A DNA stretch of 64,000 nucleotides, taken from positions 44,353-108,352 of the forward strand of contig NZ_MKVV01000028.1 of the NCBI RefSeq assembly GCF_001899645.1, written 5' to 3'. Below, piece after piece: positions 43,719 through 53,586 of this stretch. Numbering within the stretch: position 1 is the stretch's first letter; the number at the start of each line of letters is the position of its first letter. Below the pieces are notes generated by a model, which did no database searches, had not been told where the DNA came from, and saw only the letters and a program-made list of their open reading frames with translations. Source of the DNA: Pseudonocardia sp. 73-21 (lineage in GTDB: Bacteria; Actinomycetota; Actinomycetes; Mycobacteriales; Pseudonocardiaceae). The position numbers and the translations under genes are program-made.

Positions 43719-43724
43719 AGCATA
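43719..43724 (-). promoter_or_regulatory. -10 box, leaderless promoter of pyk
   Basis: TATGCT on the minus strand ends 7 nt before GTG 43711. Confidence 0.5.
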
Positions 43725-43765
43725 GCGCTTCTTCTGGAACGATCAGGAAGCAGTCAAGCGAACGT

Positions 43766-44398
43766 TCAGCGACGCGGTTGCTCGCTCGGCCCGACGTGGT
43801 CGGCGAGCCACTCGCTCAACGGTGTGAGCGCTCTCCACGTGGCGACGACGCGGTCCAGCGCTCCCGCCTCGTGCAACGTGTCGTCGGGCGGCCAGATCCG
43901 GGCGCCGTAGAGCGACTTGTGGCGCAGCAGGTCGATGCGCGGGTGCTCGGGATCGACGCCCCGGGGCCGGGTCTTGAGCATCTCCCCGCGGATCACGACC
44001 TCGTCCTCGACGGCGGCGAGCCGCTTCTGGAGGTCCGTACCCCGGCGGTCGTCGTCGACGGCGGTGCGGAAGCGGGCGACCTGGTCGGACGCCATCTGGT
44101 AGTAGCCGCCGGCGGCCATCAGCCCGTCGGCCCCGACCTGCACGTAGAACGGGCCGGCCGTGGCGCCGCAGTGGGTCTTGTAGGGCGTCTTGTCCGTCGA
44201 GAACCGCACGTCGCGGTAGGGGCGGAAGATCTTGCCCGCCCCGAACTCGGGCTCCAGCGCCGTGAGCAGCGCCTGCATGGGGGCCCTGACGTCGGCCTCG
44301 TAGACCGCGCGCTGGTCGGTCCAGTAGGCCTTGGAGTTGTCGGCCTCGAGCCCGTCGTAGAACTCGACGGCGTACTCGCCGAAGCCGGTGAAGCTCAC
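43766..44398 (-). CDS. DUF2461 family protein
   Basis: 210 residues of the DUF2461/TIGR02453 family, function unknown. The family pattern is clear: FYDGLEADNSKAYWTDQRA, FGAGKIFRPYRDVRFSTDKT and PYKTHCGATAGPFYVQVG, plus AAGGYYQMASDQVARFR. No signal peptide. GTG 44398 overlaps the lgt stop (GTGA), so the gene is translationally coupled to lgt. Confidence 0.88.
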   Translation of the reverse strand: MSFTGFGEYAVEFYDGLEADNSKAYWTDQRAVYEADVRAPMQALLTALEPEFGAGKIFRPYRDVRFSTDKTPYKTHCGATAGPFYVQVGADGLMAAGGYYQMASDQVARFRTAVDDDRRGTDLQKRLAAVEDEVVIRGEMLKTRPRGVDPEHPRIDLLRHKSLYGARIWPPDDTLHEAGALDRVVATWRALTPLSEWLADHVGPSEQPRR

Positions 44399-45447
44399 GA
44401 CGTCGTCCCACCCGCGGCGCCGGCGGACTTGTCGCCCGGCGTCTCGACCTTCGCCTCGGTCGTCGCCTCGACCCTCGTCTCGGACCTCGTCTCGGACCTC
44501 GCCTCGGACCTCGCCTCGGCCTTGACGAGATCGACGGGCTCCCGGTCCGCGTCGTCGTCCGGGTCCGTGCGGGCGGCGGGGCCGGTCAGGACCTCCCGCG
44601 GCTTGCGCACCACCGCGAGGTAGACGAGGGCACCGACGAACACCACGGCGGCGACCACCACGTTGATCCGGATGTCGCCGAACACGCGCGTGGCGTAGTC
44701 GCTGCGCATCTGCTCGATGAAGAACCGGCCCAGCGTGTACCCGGCGACGTAGACGGCGAACGCGCGGCCGTGACCCAGCCGGAACCGGCGGTCGGCCCAC
44801 ACCACGAGGGCGGCGACGATGAGGTTCCAGATGAGCTCGTAGAGGAACGTGGGCTGCACGATGTCGATCGGCGTGTGGTCGATCGCGACGCCGCCGAGGG
44901 CGTCGGGCAGGCCGGTGGAGGGGTCGACCCGCCGGTAGATCTCCAGGCCCCACGGCAGCGTGGTGGAGTCGCCGTAGAGCTCCTGGTTGAAGTAGTTGCC
45001 CAGCCGGCCGATGGCCTGCGCGACGATGATGCCCGGCGCCACGGCGTCGGCGAAGAAGGGCAGCGGCACGTTGCGGCGGCGGCAGCCGATCCAGGCTCCG
45101 ACGCCGCCCAGCGCGACCGCGCCCCAGATGCCGAGGCCGCCCTGCCAGATCTTGAGCGCCCCGAGCGGGTCGCCGCCGGGCCCGAAGTAGGTCTGCCAGT
45201 CGGTGGCGACGTGGTAGAGCCGCCCGCCGACCAGGCCGAACGGCACCGCGAACACCGCGACGTCGGTGACGGTGCCCGGCTGCCCACCGCGGGCGACGAA
45301 CCGGCGCTCGCTCCACAGCACGGCGACCACGATGCCGACGATGATGAACAGCGCGTAGGCGCGGATGGGGACCGGACCGAGGTACCAGACCCCCCGGTCC
45401 GGGCTCGGGATGTAGGCCAGGACGGTGGTGGCGACGGCGGAGCTCAC
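44395..45447 (-). CDS. lgt: Prolipoprotein diacylglyceryl transferase
   Basis: 350 residues, integral membrane protein with seven helices. It attaches diacylglycerol to the lipobox Cys of prolipoproteins, such as the two lipoproteins in this window. The signature is GRLGNYFNQELYGDSTTLPW, with GGLGIWGAVALGGVGAW upstream. The last about 60 residues form a charged cytoplasmic tail with a 4-residue repeat (EARSEARSETRSETR) encoded by a 12-bp tandem repeat at about 44475-44520. GTG 45447 has TAGCGT 6 nt upstream. Confidence 0.94.
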   Translation of the reverse strand: MSSAVATTVLAYIPSPDRGVWYLGPVPIRAYALFIIVGIVVAVLWSERRFVARGGQPGTVTDVAVFAVPFGLVGGRLYHVATDWQTYFGPGGDPLGALKIWQGGLGIWGAVALGGVGAWIGCRRRNVPLPFFADAVAPGIIVAQAIGRLGNYFNQELYGDSTTLPWGLEIYRRVDPSTGLPDALGGVAIDHTPIDIVQPTFLYELIWNLIVAALVVWADRRFRLGHGRAFAVYVAGYTLGRFFIEQMRSDYATRVFGDIRINVVVAAVVFVGALVYLAVVRKPREVLTGPAARTDPDDDADREPVDLVKAEARSEARSETRSETRVEATTEAKVETPGDKSAGAAGGTTS

Positions 45448-45453
45448 GGACCC

Positions 45454-45459
45454 ACGCTA
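45454..45459 (-). promoter_or_regulatory. -10 box, leaderless promoter of lgt
   Basis: TAGCGT on the minus strand ends 6 nt before GTG 45447, suggesting that lgt can be expressed independently of trpA, which ends 25 bp away. Confidence 0.5.
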
Positions 45460-45472
45460 TCGCCCCCGGTCA

Positions 45473-46279
45473 TCACGCCGGTTGGGGCTCCGGGCGGTGG
45501 GCCCGGCGGACACCGGCGGCCAGCTCCGCGGTGAGGGCCCGGACGCCGTCGACGCCGCCCTCCTCCACGGCCGTCACGAACGCCGAACCGACGATCACGC
45601 CGTCGGCGAAGGCCGCGACCTCCGCCGCCTGGTCACCCGAGCGGACGCCGAGGCCGACCCCGATGGGCAGGTCGGTGTGGGCCCGACAACGGCCGACGAT
45701 CACCGAGGCGGCCGCGTCGACGGCCCCCCGCGCGCCGGTGACGCCCATCGTCGAGCTCGCGTAGAGGCAGCCCCGGGTGGCGGCCGTCGTGGAGGCGATC
45801 CGCTCCTCGGTGGACGACGGGGCGACGAGGAAGGTGCGGTCCAGGTCGTGCTGCTCGGACGCGGCGAGCCAGTCGTCGGCCTCGTCGGGGATGAGGTCCG
45901 GCGTGATCAGACCGAGACCGCCGGCGGAGGCGAGGTCGCGCGCGAACGCGTCGACGCCGTAGCGCATCACCGGGTTGAAGTAGGTCATGACCACGGCCTT
46001 CCCCCCGGCGGCGGTGACCCGCTCCACCACCGTGAGCACGTCCTTCAGGCGGAAGCCGGCGCGCAGGGCGGTCTCGGCGGCGGCCTGGACGGTGGGGCCG
46101 TCCATCACGGGGTCGGAGTAGGGGACGCCGATCTCCAGCAGGTCGCACCCGCTCTCGACCATGGCGCCGAGCAGCTCCACGGACCGGTCGACGGTGGGGT
46201 ACCCGGCCGGCAGGTACCCGATGAGCGCCCCCCGTCCCTCGGCCCGGGCGGCGGCGAAGATGGGGCCGACGCGACTCAT
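45473..46279 (-). CDS. trpA: Tryptophan synthase alpha chain
   Basis: 268 residues. It cleaves indole-3-glycerol phosphate to indole, passed to TrpB. The TIM-barrel motifs are present: [19 protein letters not shown] (catalytic Glu and Asp region), [24 protein letters not shown], and [12 protein letters not shown] with [11 protein letters not shown] for phosphate binding. ATG 46279 overlaps the trpB stop (ATGA). Confidence 0.95.
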   Translation of the reverse strand: MSRVGPIFAAARAEGRGALIGYLPAGYPTVDRSVELLGAMVESGCDLLEIGVPYSDPVMDGPTVQAAAETALRAGFRLKDVLTVVERVTAAGGKAVVMTYFNPVMRYGVDAFARDLASAGGLGLITPDLIPDEADDWLAASEQHDLDRTFLVAPSSTEERIASTTAATRGCLYASSTMGVTGARGAVDAAASVIVGRCRAHTDLPIGVGLGVRSGDQAAEVAAFADGVIVGSAFVTAVEEGGVDGVRALTAELAAGVRRAHRPEPQPA

Positions 46280-47607
46280 CGCTGCACACTCCCCGTGTCC
46301 GAGCCCGCCGGTGACCCGCCGAGGTCCGCCTCGGCGATCGAGGTGCCGCTCGCGTCCTCCGCGCTCTCGTTCCCGGCGATCATGCCGAACCACTTGGCGG
46401 CGGTGTCGACGTCCTTGTCGCCGCGCCCGGAGAGGTTCACCAGGATCACCGCCTCCGGGCCGAGCTCCCTGCCCAGCTTCAGCGCGCCCGCGATGGCGTG
46501 CGCCGACTCGATGGCCGGGATGATGCCCTCCGTGCGGCAGAGCAGCGCGAACGCGTCCATCGCCTCGCGGTCGGTGACGGGCTGGTACTCCGCCCGGCCG
46601 ATGTCCTTGAGCAGAGCGTGCTCCGGACCGACGCCCGGGTAGTCCAGCCCCGCGGAGATCGAGTACGACTCGGCGGTCTGGCCGTCCTCGTCCTGCAGCA
46701 GGTAGCTCATGGCGCCGTGCAGCGCGCCGGGCGAGCCCTCGCTCAGCGTGGCGCCGTGGCGGCCGGACTCGACGCCGTCGCCGCCGGGCTCGAAACCCAC
46801 CAGCCGCACGTCGGCGTCGTCGAGGAAGGCGTGGAAGATGCCGATCGCGTTGGACCCGCCGCCGACGCACGCCGCGATGGCGTCGGGCAGTCGGCCGACG
46901 CGGTCGAGCACCTGCTCGCGGGCCTCCAGGCCGATGACGCGGTGGAAGTCGCGCACCATCATCGGGAACGGGTGCGGGCCGGCGACCGTGCCGAGCAGGT
47001 AGTGCGTCTCGTCGACGTGGGTGACCCAGTCGCGCAGCGCCTCGTTGATGGCGTCCTTGAGCGTGCGCGAGCCGGTCTTGACCGGGATGACGGTGGCACC
47101 GAGCAGGCGCATGCGGGCGACGTTGAGCGCCTGGCGCTCGGTGTCGACCTCGCCCATGTAGACCACGCACTCGAGGCCCATCAGCGCACACGCGGTGGCC
47201 GTGGCGACGCCGTGCTGGCCCGCACCGGTCTCGGCGATGACGCGCTTCTTGCCCATCCGTTTGGTGAGCAGGGCCTGCCCCAGCACATTGTTGATCTTGT
47301 GGGAGCCGGTGTGGTTGAGGTCCTCGCGCTTGAGCAGGATCCGCGCGCCGCCGGCGTGCTCGGAGAGCTTCGAGGCATCGGTGAGCGGGGACGGCCGGCC
47401 GGTGTAGTCGCGGTGCAGGCGGTCGAGCTCGTCGAGGAACTCGCGGTCGCCGCGGGCCTTCTCGTAGGCGGCGGCCAGCTCGTCGAGCGCCGCGACGAGG
47501 GCTTCCGGGACGAAACGGCCACCGTAGCGACCGAAGTGACCCTTCTCGTCCGGCTCGTGTCCCGACGGCGTCTCGATGCCGTCGCTGGCCTGTACCGAGG
47601 TAGTCAC
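46276..47607 (-). CDS. trpB: Tryptophan synthase beta chain
   Basis: 443 residues. This PLP enzyme joins indole and serine to give tryptophan. PLP lysine in [15 protein letters not shown], allosteric/catalytic Glu in [15 protein letters not shown], and the phosphate loop [16 protein letters not shown]. The C-terminal extension (after [18 protein letters not shown]) is about 25 residues longer than usual. GTG 47607 follows AAAGG by 8 nt. It is coupled to trpA by a 4-bp overlap. Confidence 0.95.
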   Translation of the reverse strand: MTTSVQASDGIETPSGHEPDEKGHFGRYGGRFVPEALVAALDELAAAYEKARGDREFLDELDRLHRDYTGRPSPLTDASKLSEHAGGARILLKREDLNHTGSHKINNVLGQALLTKRMGKKRVIAETGAGQHGVATATACALMGLECVVYMGEVDTERQALNVARMRLLGATVIPVKTGSRTLKDAINEALRDWVTHVDETHYLLGTVAGPHPFPMMVRDFHRVIGLEAREQVLDRVGRLPDAIAACVGGGSNAIGIFHAFLDDADVRLVGFEPGGDGVESGRHGATLSEGSPGALHGAMSYLLQDEDGQTAESYSISAGLDYPGVGPEHALLKDIGRAEYQPVTDREAMDAFALLCRTEGIIPAIESAHAIAGALKLGRELGPEAVILVNLSGRGDKDVDTAAKWFGMIAGNESAEDASGTSIAEADLGGSPAGSDTGSVQR

Positions 47608-47623
47608 CCGATCATCCTTTCAA

Positions 47624-48448
47624 CTAGCGGAGCATTCTGCTGCACGACGGGTGGAAACCTGCGGCGACCAGCCCGCGGACCGCTCCCTGCGGGTCGCCAC
47701 TGGTCACGAGGCTCTCGCCGGTGAGCACCGCGTCGGCACCCCAGCCGGCGTAGGTGAGCAGGTCGCCGGGCCCCCGCACGCCCGACTCGGCGATGCGCAT
47801 GACGTCGCTGGGCAGGCCGGGTGCGATCTGGCCGAAGATGCCGCGGTCGACCTCGAGGGTGTGCAGGTTGCGCGCGTTGACACCGATGACCTTGGCGCCG
47901 GCCTCCAGCGCGCGGTCGGCCTCCTCCTCGGTGTGCACCTCGACCAGTGCCGTCATCCCGAGGGACTCGACGCGGTCGAGCAGCGAGTCGAGCGCGTTCT
48001 GCTCCAGCGCGGCGACGATCAGCAGCACCAGGTCGGCGCCCCAGGCCCGGGCCTCGTGCACCTGGTAGGGCGTGACCACGAAGTCCTTGCGCAGCACCGG
48101 GATGTCGACGACGGCGCGCACGGCGGCGAGGTCGGCCAGCGACCCGCCGAAGCGGCGCTGCTCGGTGAGCACGCTGATGACGCGCGCCCCGCCCTCGGCG
48201 TAGGACGCCGCGAGCTCGGCCGGATCGGCGATGGCGGCGAGCTGTCCCTTGGAGGGGCTGCTGCGCTTGACCTCGGCGATGACCCCGATGCCCGGCGCGC
48301 GCAGGGCGGCCATGACGTCGCGGGGTGGGACGGCGGCGGCGGCCCGGCGCTTGATCTCGGCGAAGTCGACCTCGGCCTCGCGCACGGCGAGGTCGGCCCG
48401 AACGCCGTCCACGATGGAATCGAGGACGCTGCCTCCGCTGTGCTCCAT
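47624..48448 (-). CDS. trpC: Indole-3-glycerol-phosphate synthase
   Basis: 274 residues. It closes the indole ring from CdRP. Motifs: [13 protein letters not shown] (catalytic Lys/Glu), [49 protein letters not shown] and [24 protein letters not shown] lies before the ATG. The domain is not fused to trpF; that activity is presumably supplied by PriA encoded nearby. It lies 16 bp upstream of trpB. Confidence 0.95.
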   Translation of the reverse strand: MEHSGGSVLDSIVDGVRADLAVREAEVDFAEIKRRAAAAVPPRDVMAALRAPGIGVIAEVKRSSPSKGQLAAIADPAELAASYAEGGARVISVLTEQRRFGGSLADLAAVRAVVDIPVLRKDFVVTPYQVHEARAWGADLVLLIVAALEQNALDSLLDRVESLGMTALVEVHTEEEADRALEAGAKVIGVNARNLHTLEVDRGIFGQIAPGLPSDVMRIAESGVRGPGDLLTYAGWGADAVLTGESLVTSGDPQGAVRGLVAAGFHPSCSRMLR

Positions 48449-48505
48449 GCGGTGGTCCTCCCCTTCTCCTCGGCGTGTTCTCCTCGGCGTGCTCGACGGG
48501 TCATG

Positions 48506-49132
48506 CTAGCCAGCCCCGCGGGGAGGATCGTCCGCGGCGTCCACGGTGGGGTCCCGGCCCGCGTCGAGGTCCTGCCACGCGGCCCGGTCCGGATCGATCT
48601 CGACCGGCCGTTTCCCGGGCGCCGCGTAGCGGGCTCCGAGGCGGGTGAGGCGCGGCTCGCGCAGCACCACGAGTACCGCGACGGCCAGCAGCACCAGGCC
48701 GCCGGCCACCGCGAGCAGCGGGGCGGGGGTGATCGCGGTGGGCTGGAAGCGCAGCACGTCGACGGAGGTACCGGCGGGCGGCTGCGGGAGGGTGGCCGCG
48801 GGCGCGTCGGTGGCGAACGGGGAGCCGAGCAGGGCCGTCGTGGCCGTCACCGCGACCACGACACCGGCGATCCCGAGCAGGACGGCGAGCACCCGGCGCA
48901 CGACGCCGCCGGTGGCCACCAGCGCGGCCACGCCGGCCAGCGCGAGCAGCGCGTACCCGGTGAGCGACGGCGAGACCTGCACCCCCTCGAACGCGACCGG
49001 GGCCCGGCCCGCGGGCGTCACGCGGTACCAGACCAGCGCCGACGCGCCCCACAGCAGCCCCGACGCGGCGGCGAGCCCGAGACAGGCGAGCCCGAGCGGC
49101 CGCCCGCTCCGAGCCGGTGCCACCGTCGTCAC
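48506..49132 (-). CDS. Trp-operon-associated membrane protein (TIGR02234 family)
   Basis: 208 residues with four hydrophobic helices (about 10-32, 58-78, 84-103 and 138-158) and a soluble acidic C-terminus ending DAADDPPRGAG. The family is found between trpE and trpC in actinobacteria; its function is not known, and a role in tryptophan or precursor transport is only a suggestion. GTG 49132. A long hairpin lies in the leader just upstream. Confidence 0.85.
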   Translation of the reverse strand: MTTVAPARSGRPLGLACLGLAAASGLLWGASALVWYRVTPAGRAPVAFEGVQVSPSLTGYALLALAGVAALVATGGVVRRVLAVLLGIAGVVVAVTATTALLGSPFATDAPAATLPQPPAGTSVDVLRFQPTAITPAPLLAVAGGLVLLAVAVLVVLREPRLTRLGARYAAPGKRPVEIDPDRAAWQDLDAGRDPTVDAADDPPRGAG

Positions 49133-49148
49133 GAGCCCACCCGACCGC

Positions 49149-49211
49149 GGTGATCACGGGCAGACGGTGGTCGGGGAAGATCCATCGGCGACCATCCGTC
49201 CGTGATCACGG
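49149..49211. promoter_or_regulatory. Extended inverted repeat between trpE and the trp membrane gene
   Basis: GTGATCACGG and CCGTGATCAC (10 bp, perfect) enclose a second pair, ACGGTGGTCG against CGACCATCCGT, separated from the outer stem by a small bulge. The folded stem would be about 20 bp with a 15-nt loop. No U-run follows. It could be an attenuator, a processing site or an operator. Confidence 0.5.
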
Positions 49212-49226
49212 TCGTCCGGGAGCCGC

Positions 49227-50774
49227 TCACGGGCGCGGGCCCGGGGTGCTGAGGGTGGCCGCCGTCGCCACCGCGGACAGGACCGCCCGCGCCTTGTTCA
49301 GGCACTCCGTGTCCTCCGCGACCGGGTCGGAGTCGGCCACGATCCCGCCCCCGGCCTGCACGTAGGCCACACCGTCGCGGACCAGCGCGGTGCGGATGGC
49401 GATGGCGGTGTCGGCGTTGCCGGCGAAGTCGAGGTAGCCGACGATGCCGCCGTAGAGACCGCGGCGGGTGGGCTCCAGCTCCTCGATGATCGCCATCGCC
49501 CGCGGCTTCGGGGCGCCGGACAGCGTGCCGGCCGGGAAGCAGGCGGTGACCGCGTCGAAGGCGTTGCGGTCGCGGCGCAGCGTGCCCGTCACCGTCGAGA
49601 CGAGGTGCATCACGTGGCTGTAGCGCTCCACGGAGAAGAAGCTGCGCACCGTGACCGAGCCGGGCTCGCAGACGCGGCCGAGGTCGTTGCGCCCGAGGTC
49701 GACGAGCATCACGTGCTCGGCGCGTTCCTTCTCGTCGGTGCGGAGGTCCTTCTCGAGCAGCTGGTCCTCCTCCTCGGTGGCGCCGCGCCAGCGCGTGCCC
49801 GCGATGGGGTGCGTGGTGGCGACGCCGTCCACGACCGTGACCAGCGCCTCCGGGCTGGAGCCGACGATCTCGAAACGCTCCCCGGCCACGCTCTCCAGCC
49901 GCAACAGGTACATGTACGGGCTCGGGTTGGTGGCGCGCAGCACCCGGTAGACGTCGAGCGGATCGGCGTCGCAGGCGGTCTCGAAGCGCTGCGACACCAC
50001 CACCTGGAACGCCTCGCCCGCCCGGATCTGCTCCTTGGCGATCTCGACGGCCGCGTGGTGCTCGGCCGGGCTGCGCCGGCGCGTGAACTGCGGCTCGACG
50101 GCCTCGTACACCGCCACCGTGGACGGCGACGGCGCGCCGAGCTCGGTGGTCATCCGGTCCAGCCGGGCCACGGCGTCGTCGTAGGCGTCGTCGACGCGCT
50201 CGTCGCTGGCGTCCCAGTTGATGGCGTTGGCGATCAGCGTGACGGTGCCCTCGTGGTGGTCGAGCGCGGCCAGGTCGGTGGCCAGCAGCATGACGAGCTC
50301 GGGGATCCGCAGGTCGTCGACGGTGTCGACCGGGAGCCGCTCCAGGCGCCGCACCACGTCGTAGCCGAGGTAGCCGACCATGCCACCGGTGAGCGGTGGA
50401 AGGCCGGGCAGCGGCTCGCTGTGCAGCTCCTCGACGACGGTGCGCAGCGCGGCGAGGGGGTCGCCGCCGGTGGGGAGGTCGGCGGGAACGTCACCGGTCC
50501 AGACGAGCCCGCCGTCGACGACGGTGAGCGCGGCTGCCGACCGCGCCCCGACGAACGACCACCGTGACCACGACCGCCCGTTCTCCGCCGACTCCAGCAG
50601 GAACGTGCCCGTGCGGTCACCGGCCAGCTTGCGGTAGACCCCGACCGGGGTCTCGTCGTCGGCGAGCAGGCGTCGCGTCACCGGGATGACCCGGTGACCG
50701 GCGGCGAGCGCGCGGAACTCCTCGCGGCTGGGGGTGACCGTGCCCAGGACGGGGGCGGCGGTGCTGACGGTCAT
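49227..50774 (-). CDS. trpE: Anthranilate synthase component I
   Basis: 515 residues. It converts chorismate to anthranilate with ammonia from a glutamine amidotransferase partner not encoded here. Features: the tryptophan-binding [37 protein letters not shown], the [12 protein letters not shown] loop, [17 protein letters not shown] and [19 protein letters not shown] 50774 lies 7 nt after GACAAT, so the transcript is probably leaderless and cannot carry a classical trp leader peptide. Confidence 0.95.
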   Translation of the reverse strand: MTVSTAAPVLGTVTPSREEFRALAAGHRVIPVTRRLLADDETPVGVYRKLAGDRTGTFLLESAENGRSWSRWSFVGARSAAALTVVDGGLVWTGDVPADLPTGGDPLAALRTVVEELHSEPLPGLPPLTGGMVGYLGYDVVRRLERLPVDTVDDLRIPELVMLLATDLAALDHHEGTVTLIANAINWDASDERVDDAYDDAVARLDRMTTELGAPSPSTVAVYEAVEPQFTRRRSPAEHHAAVEIAKEQIRAGEAFQVVVSQRFETACDADPLDVYRVLRATNPSPYMYLLRLESVAGERFEIVGSSPEALVTVVDGVATTHPIAGTRWRGATEEEDQLLEKDLRTDEKERAEHVMLVDLGRNDLGRVCEPGSVTVRSFFSVERYSHVMHLVSTVTGTLRRDRNAFDAVTACFPAGTLSGAPKPRAMAIIEELEPTRRGLYGGIVGYLDFAGNADTAIAIRTALVRDGVAYVQAGGGIVADSDPVAEDTECLNKARAVLSAVATAATLSTPGPRP

Positions 50775-50781
50775 GCCCTGC

Positions 50782-50813
50782 ATTGTCGCAGCCCCACTCC
50801 CGGTGAGGAGAAT
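50782..50813. promoter_or_regulatory. Divergent leaderless promoters of trpE and tetR-type gene
   Basis: Leftward GACAAT (50787-50782) ends 7 nt before ATG 50774. Rightward GAGAAT (50808-50813) ends 6 nt before GTG 50820. Only about 45 bp separate the two start codons, so the TetR protein could control both. Confidence 0.45.
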
Positions 50814-50819
50814 GGCGGC

Positions 50820-51434
50820 GTGACGTCGAGCGTGGGGCCGGGACCGGGACGACGGCGCGGGCGACGGCCCGGTGGCACCGACACCCGCGGACAGCTGCTG
50901 GACGCCGCGCGCGTCGAGTTCGCCGAGTGGGGTTACGAGAAGGCGACGGTCCGCAAGATCGCCGAGCGGGCCGGCGTCGACGCGGCGATGGTCAACCACT
51001 GGTTCGGGGGCAAGGAGGCGCTGTTCACGGCGTCGCTGGACATCCCGGTCGACCCCACCGAGATCCTGGCGACCATCCTCCCCGGCGATCCGGAACACCT
51101 CGGCGAACGGGTCGTCGAGATGTTCCTGACGGTCTGGGACGCCACCGGCGGCGGCCCGCTGGCCGCGATGGTGCACAGCATCGCCAGCCACGAGGAGGCG
51201 GCGCGGATGATGCGGGAGTTCATCGTCAACGTGCTGGTCGGACGCATCGTCGAAGCCGTCGCCCCCGACCAGCACGACCTGCGGGCCGGGTTGTGCGGCT
51301 CGCAGGTGTTCGGGATGGGCATGGTGCGCTACGTGCTGAAACTGGAACCGATGGCCTCGGCCGACCACGCGACGCTGGTGGCGGCGGTGGCCCCGACGAT
51401 CCAGCGCTACCTGACGGCCCCCCTGACGACCTGA
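50820..51434 (+). CDS. TetR-family transcriptional regulator
   Basis: 204 residues. The N-terminal helix-turn-helix is intact: [40 protein letters not shown] and FGGKEALF. The C-terminal helical domain is of the TetR_C_11-like type ([18 protein letters not shown]). It is divergent from trpE; neighbours give no ligand. GTG 50820 is supported by the -10 GAGAAT. The stop is followed directly by a repeat array. Confidence 0.9.
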   Translation: MTSSVGPGPGRRRGRRPGGTDTRGQLLDAARVEFAEWGYEKATVRKIAERAGVDAAMVNHWFGGKEALFTASLDIPVDPTEILATILPGDPEHLGERVVEMFLTVWDATGGGPLAAMVHSIASHEEAARMMREFIVNVLVGRIVEAVAPDQHDLRAGLCGSQVFGMGMVRYVLKLEPMASADHATLVAAVAPTIQRYLTAPLTT

Positions 51435-51444
51435 CCCCGAACCC

Positions 51445-51610
51445 CGCGAGTCGGCGGTTCCCCGCCCGCGAGTCGGCGGTTCCCCGCCCGCGAGTCGGCG
51501 GTTCCCCGCCCGCGAGTCGGCGGTTCCCCGCCCGCGAGTCGGCGGTTCCCCGTGCGCGAGTCGGCGTCCCGGAAGCGGGCGACTCGCGCTCCCGAAAACG
51601 CCGACTCGCG
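51445..51610. repeat. Face-to-face 22-bp repeat array between convergent genes (array 1)
   Basis: Six CGCGAGTCGG copies start at 51445, 51467, 51489, 51511, 51533 and 51555 (exactly 22 bp apart), with near-identical linkers CGGTTCCCCGCC. Two inverted CGACTCGCG copies follow at 51580 and 51602, again 22 bp apart. The array fills the whole gap between the tetR-type stop and the response regulator stop. Confidence 0.9.
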
Positions 51611-51618
51611 CACTCGGG

Positions 51619-52287
51619 TCAGGGGGTCGGGGGGCGGTGGGGGTCGATGAAACCCGACTCGTACGCCGCCACCACCGCCTGCGTGCGGTCGCGGGCGCCG
51701 AGCTTGGCCAGCACGTTGCCCACGTGCGTCTTCACCGTCTCGACCCCGAGGACCAGCTCGCGGGCGATCTCCGCGTTGGACAGACCGCGCGCCACCCAGC
51801 GCAGCACCTCGCCCTCCCGGTCGGTCAGGCCCGCGCCGCGCAGCGCGTCGCCGCCGCAGCGGCCGCGGGTGGCCACCAGGTCGCGGACGGCCGCCGGGAA
51901 CAGCAGCGACTCCCCCGCGGCCACCGTGCGCACGGCCTGCACGATCTCGGCCGGGCGCGCCCGCTTGAGCAGGAAACCGGTGGCCCCGGCCTGCAGGGCG
52001 TCGTAGACGTACCCGTCGTTGCCGAACGTCGTCAGCACGAGGACACGGGGCGGGCGGACCATCGTGGTGACGAGGTGGTGGGTGGCGGCTATGCCGTCGA
52101 CGTCGCGCATCCGGACGTCCATCAGCACGACGTCGGGCTCCAGCCGGCGGACGAGCCCGGGCACCTCGGAGCCGTCGGACGCCTCACCGCGGACCTCGAG
52201 GTCGGGCTCGGCGTCGAGGATGACCCGCAGGCCTGCGCGCACGAGCTCCTCGTCGTCGACGAGAAGCAGCCCAATCATGGACGTCAT
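51619..52287 (-). CDS. NarL/LuxR-type response regulator (partner of a broken kinase)
   Basis: 222 residues. Receiver [19 protein letters not shown] with acceptor Asp in [15 protein letters not shown] and Lys in [14 protein letters not shown]-terminal LuxR helix-turn-helix [20 protein letters not shown]...[13 protein letters not shown]. The gene is intact. ATG 52287 overlaps the kinase stop (ATGA), so its translation would normally be coupled to the kinase, whose frame is broken. Confidence 0.88.
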   Translation of the reverse strand: MTSMIGLLLVDDEELVRAGLRVILDAEPDLEVRGEASDGSEVPGLVRRLEPDVVLMDVRMRDVDGIAATHHLVTTMVRPPRVLVLTTFGNDGYVYDALQAGATGFLLKRARPAEIVQAVRTVAAGESLLFPAAVRDLVATRGRCGGDALRGAGLTDREGEVLRWVARGLSNAEIARELVLGVETVKTHVGNVLAKLGARDRTQAVVAAYESGFIDPHRPPTP

Positions 52288-53479
52288 GGTGCCAGCGGGA
52301 GGCTCGCGCGCACCCGCCACACGCCGCAGTCGGCCCCGGCGTCCAGCTCGCCGCGCAACACCGCGACCCGTTCGCGCATGCCGGCGAGCCCCCGGCCCCC
52401 GCCGCGCGGTGTGGACGCCCCGACGGGATTGCTCAGCTCCAGCTCCACGACCCGCTCGCCCACGTCCACCCGGACGGCCACCGGCACGGGCCCCGCGTGA
52501 CGCAACGCGTTGGTGAGACCCTCCTGCACGATCCGGTAGGCCTCGCGGGAGACCGCGGGAGACCGCGGGAGGCACGGCGGACGGCGCTCCCCCGACGTCG
52601 GCGGTCACGACGACGCCGGCCGTGCGGGCACCGTCGAGCAGAGCGTCGAGGTCGCGGAGGTCGGGCTGGGGCGCTCGCTCCCCGGTGTCCCCGTCGCGCA
52701 GCACACCCAGCACGTGGTCGAGCTCGTCGAGGGCGCTGCGGCCGGCGTCCGCGATGGCGTCCAGGGCCGCGGCGACGAACGCGGGATCGGAGTCGAGCAC
52801 GCGCGCCGCGGCCCCCGGCCTGCAGCGTGGTGACGGTGAGGGCGTGGCCGATCGAGTCGTGCAGCTCGCGGGCGAGCCGGTTGCGCTCCGCAGCGGCCCG
52901 CTCGGCGCGCCGCGACCGCTCGAGCTCGGCCGCCAACCGGTCCGCGGGCGACGGCCCGAGGAGCGCCGGCGCCAGTCGCGCGAGGCCAGCGCCCATCCCG
53001 GCCAGCACCTCCACGAGGACGACGAACAGCAGCAGGCCCGCGAACGGGGTCCACGCCGCGGCCGCACCGGTGGGGAACGGCGGGAACGCCACCCACCGGG
53101 CCAGCACCAGACCGACCGCCCACGGCACGGCCAGCAGCGCGAGCAGCGCCGCCACCCCGCCGAGTACCGCGACCGGCACCAGCCACGCGGCCGCCCGCCG
53201 CCGGGCCGGCCACGTGTCGGGTCCCGGGTCGGGCAGCGCGACGTCCAGCAGCGCGCGGGCCGCGGCGATCTCCAGCGTCCGCACGCCGGGGACGAACGCC
53301 ACCCCGATCCCGACGGCGACGGCGGGCACGGCCAGCGCCACGATCTCGGCGACGCCCAGGTGGGGCACCGACACGGCGAAGATCCAGCCGAGTGCGACGT
53401 AGGGCAGCAGCACCACGGCGCCCAGCAGCAGGTGCAGCGCGCGCCGGTAGGTGACGCCGGACCGGAGGTTCGTCTGCAC
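52284..53479 (-). pseudogene. NarL-partner sensor histidine kinase with two frameshifts
   Basis: Start GTG 53479 (VQTNLRSGVTYRRAL), several membrane helices, then the HisKA_3 His in RLARELHDSIGHALTV. Right after LQAG the frame shifts at a five-C run (52812-52816). The second frame continues AARVLDSDPAFVAAALDAIA to AVPPAVSR, where a perfect 10-bp tandem duplication (52551-52560 and 52561-52570) shifts it again. The third frame gives NALRHAG and the GLAGMRERVAVLRG ATPase end. Removing 1 and 10 bases restores one 394-residue kinase, so the gene is recently inactivated or these are sequencing errors. CAGGAT lies 6 nt upstream. Confidence 0.8.
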
Positions 53480-53586
53480 GGGCCGATCCTGACAGGGCCG
53501 CGGTGGCCGGGCCTCCCCCGCAGGAGGGAGCCGGGTTGGCCCGCGAGCGGGAGGTGGCGTGCCTCCCGCGCCGTGAAGCTCTCCCC

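Noticed and set aside
49133..49226. trp leader peptide before the trp membrane gene
   Set aside because: Short frames there (for example MVADGSSPTTVCP) contain no Trp, or a single one in the other frame, so no classical trp attenuator is supported.
51445..51610. Possible CRISPR array from regularly spaced repeats
   Set aside because: Core is only about 10 bp, linkers are near-identical rather than unique, half the copies are inverted, and no cas gene is present.
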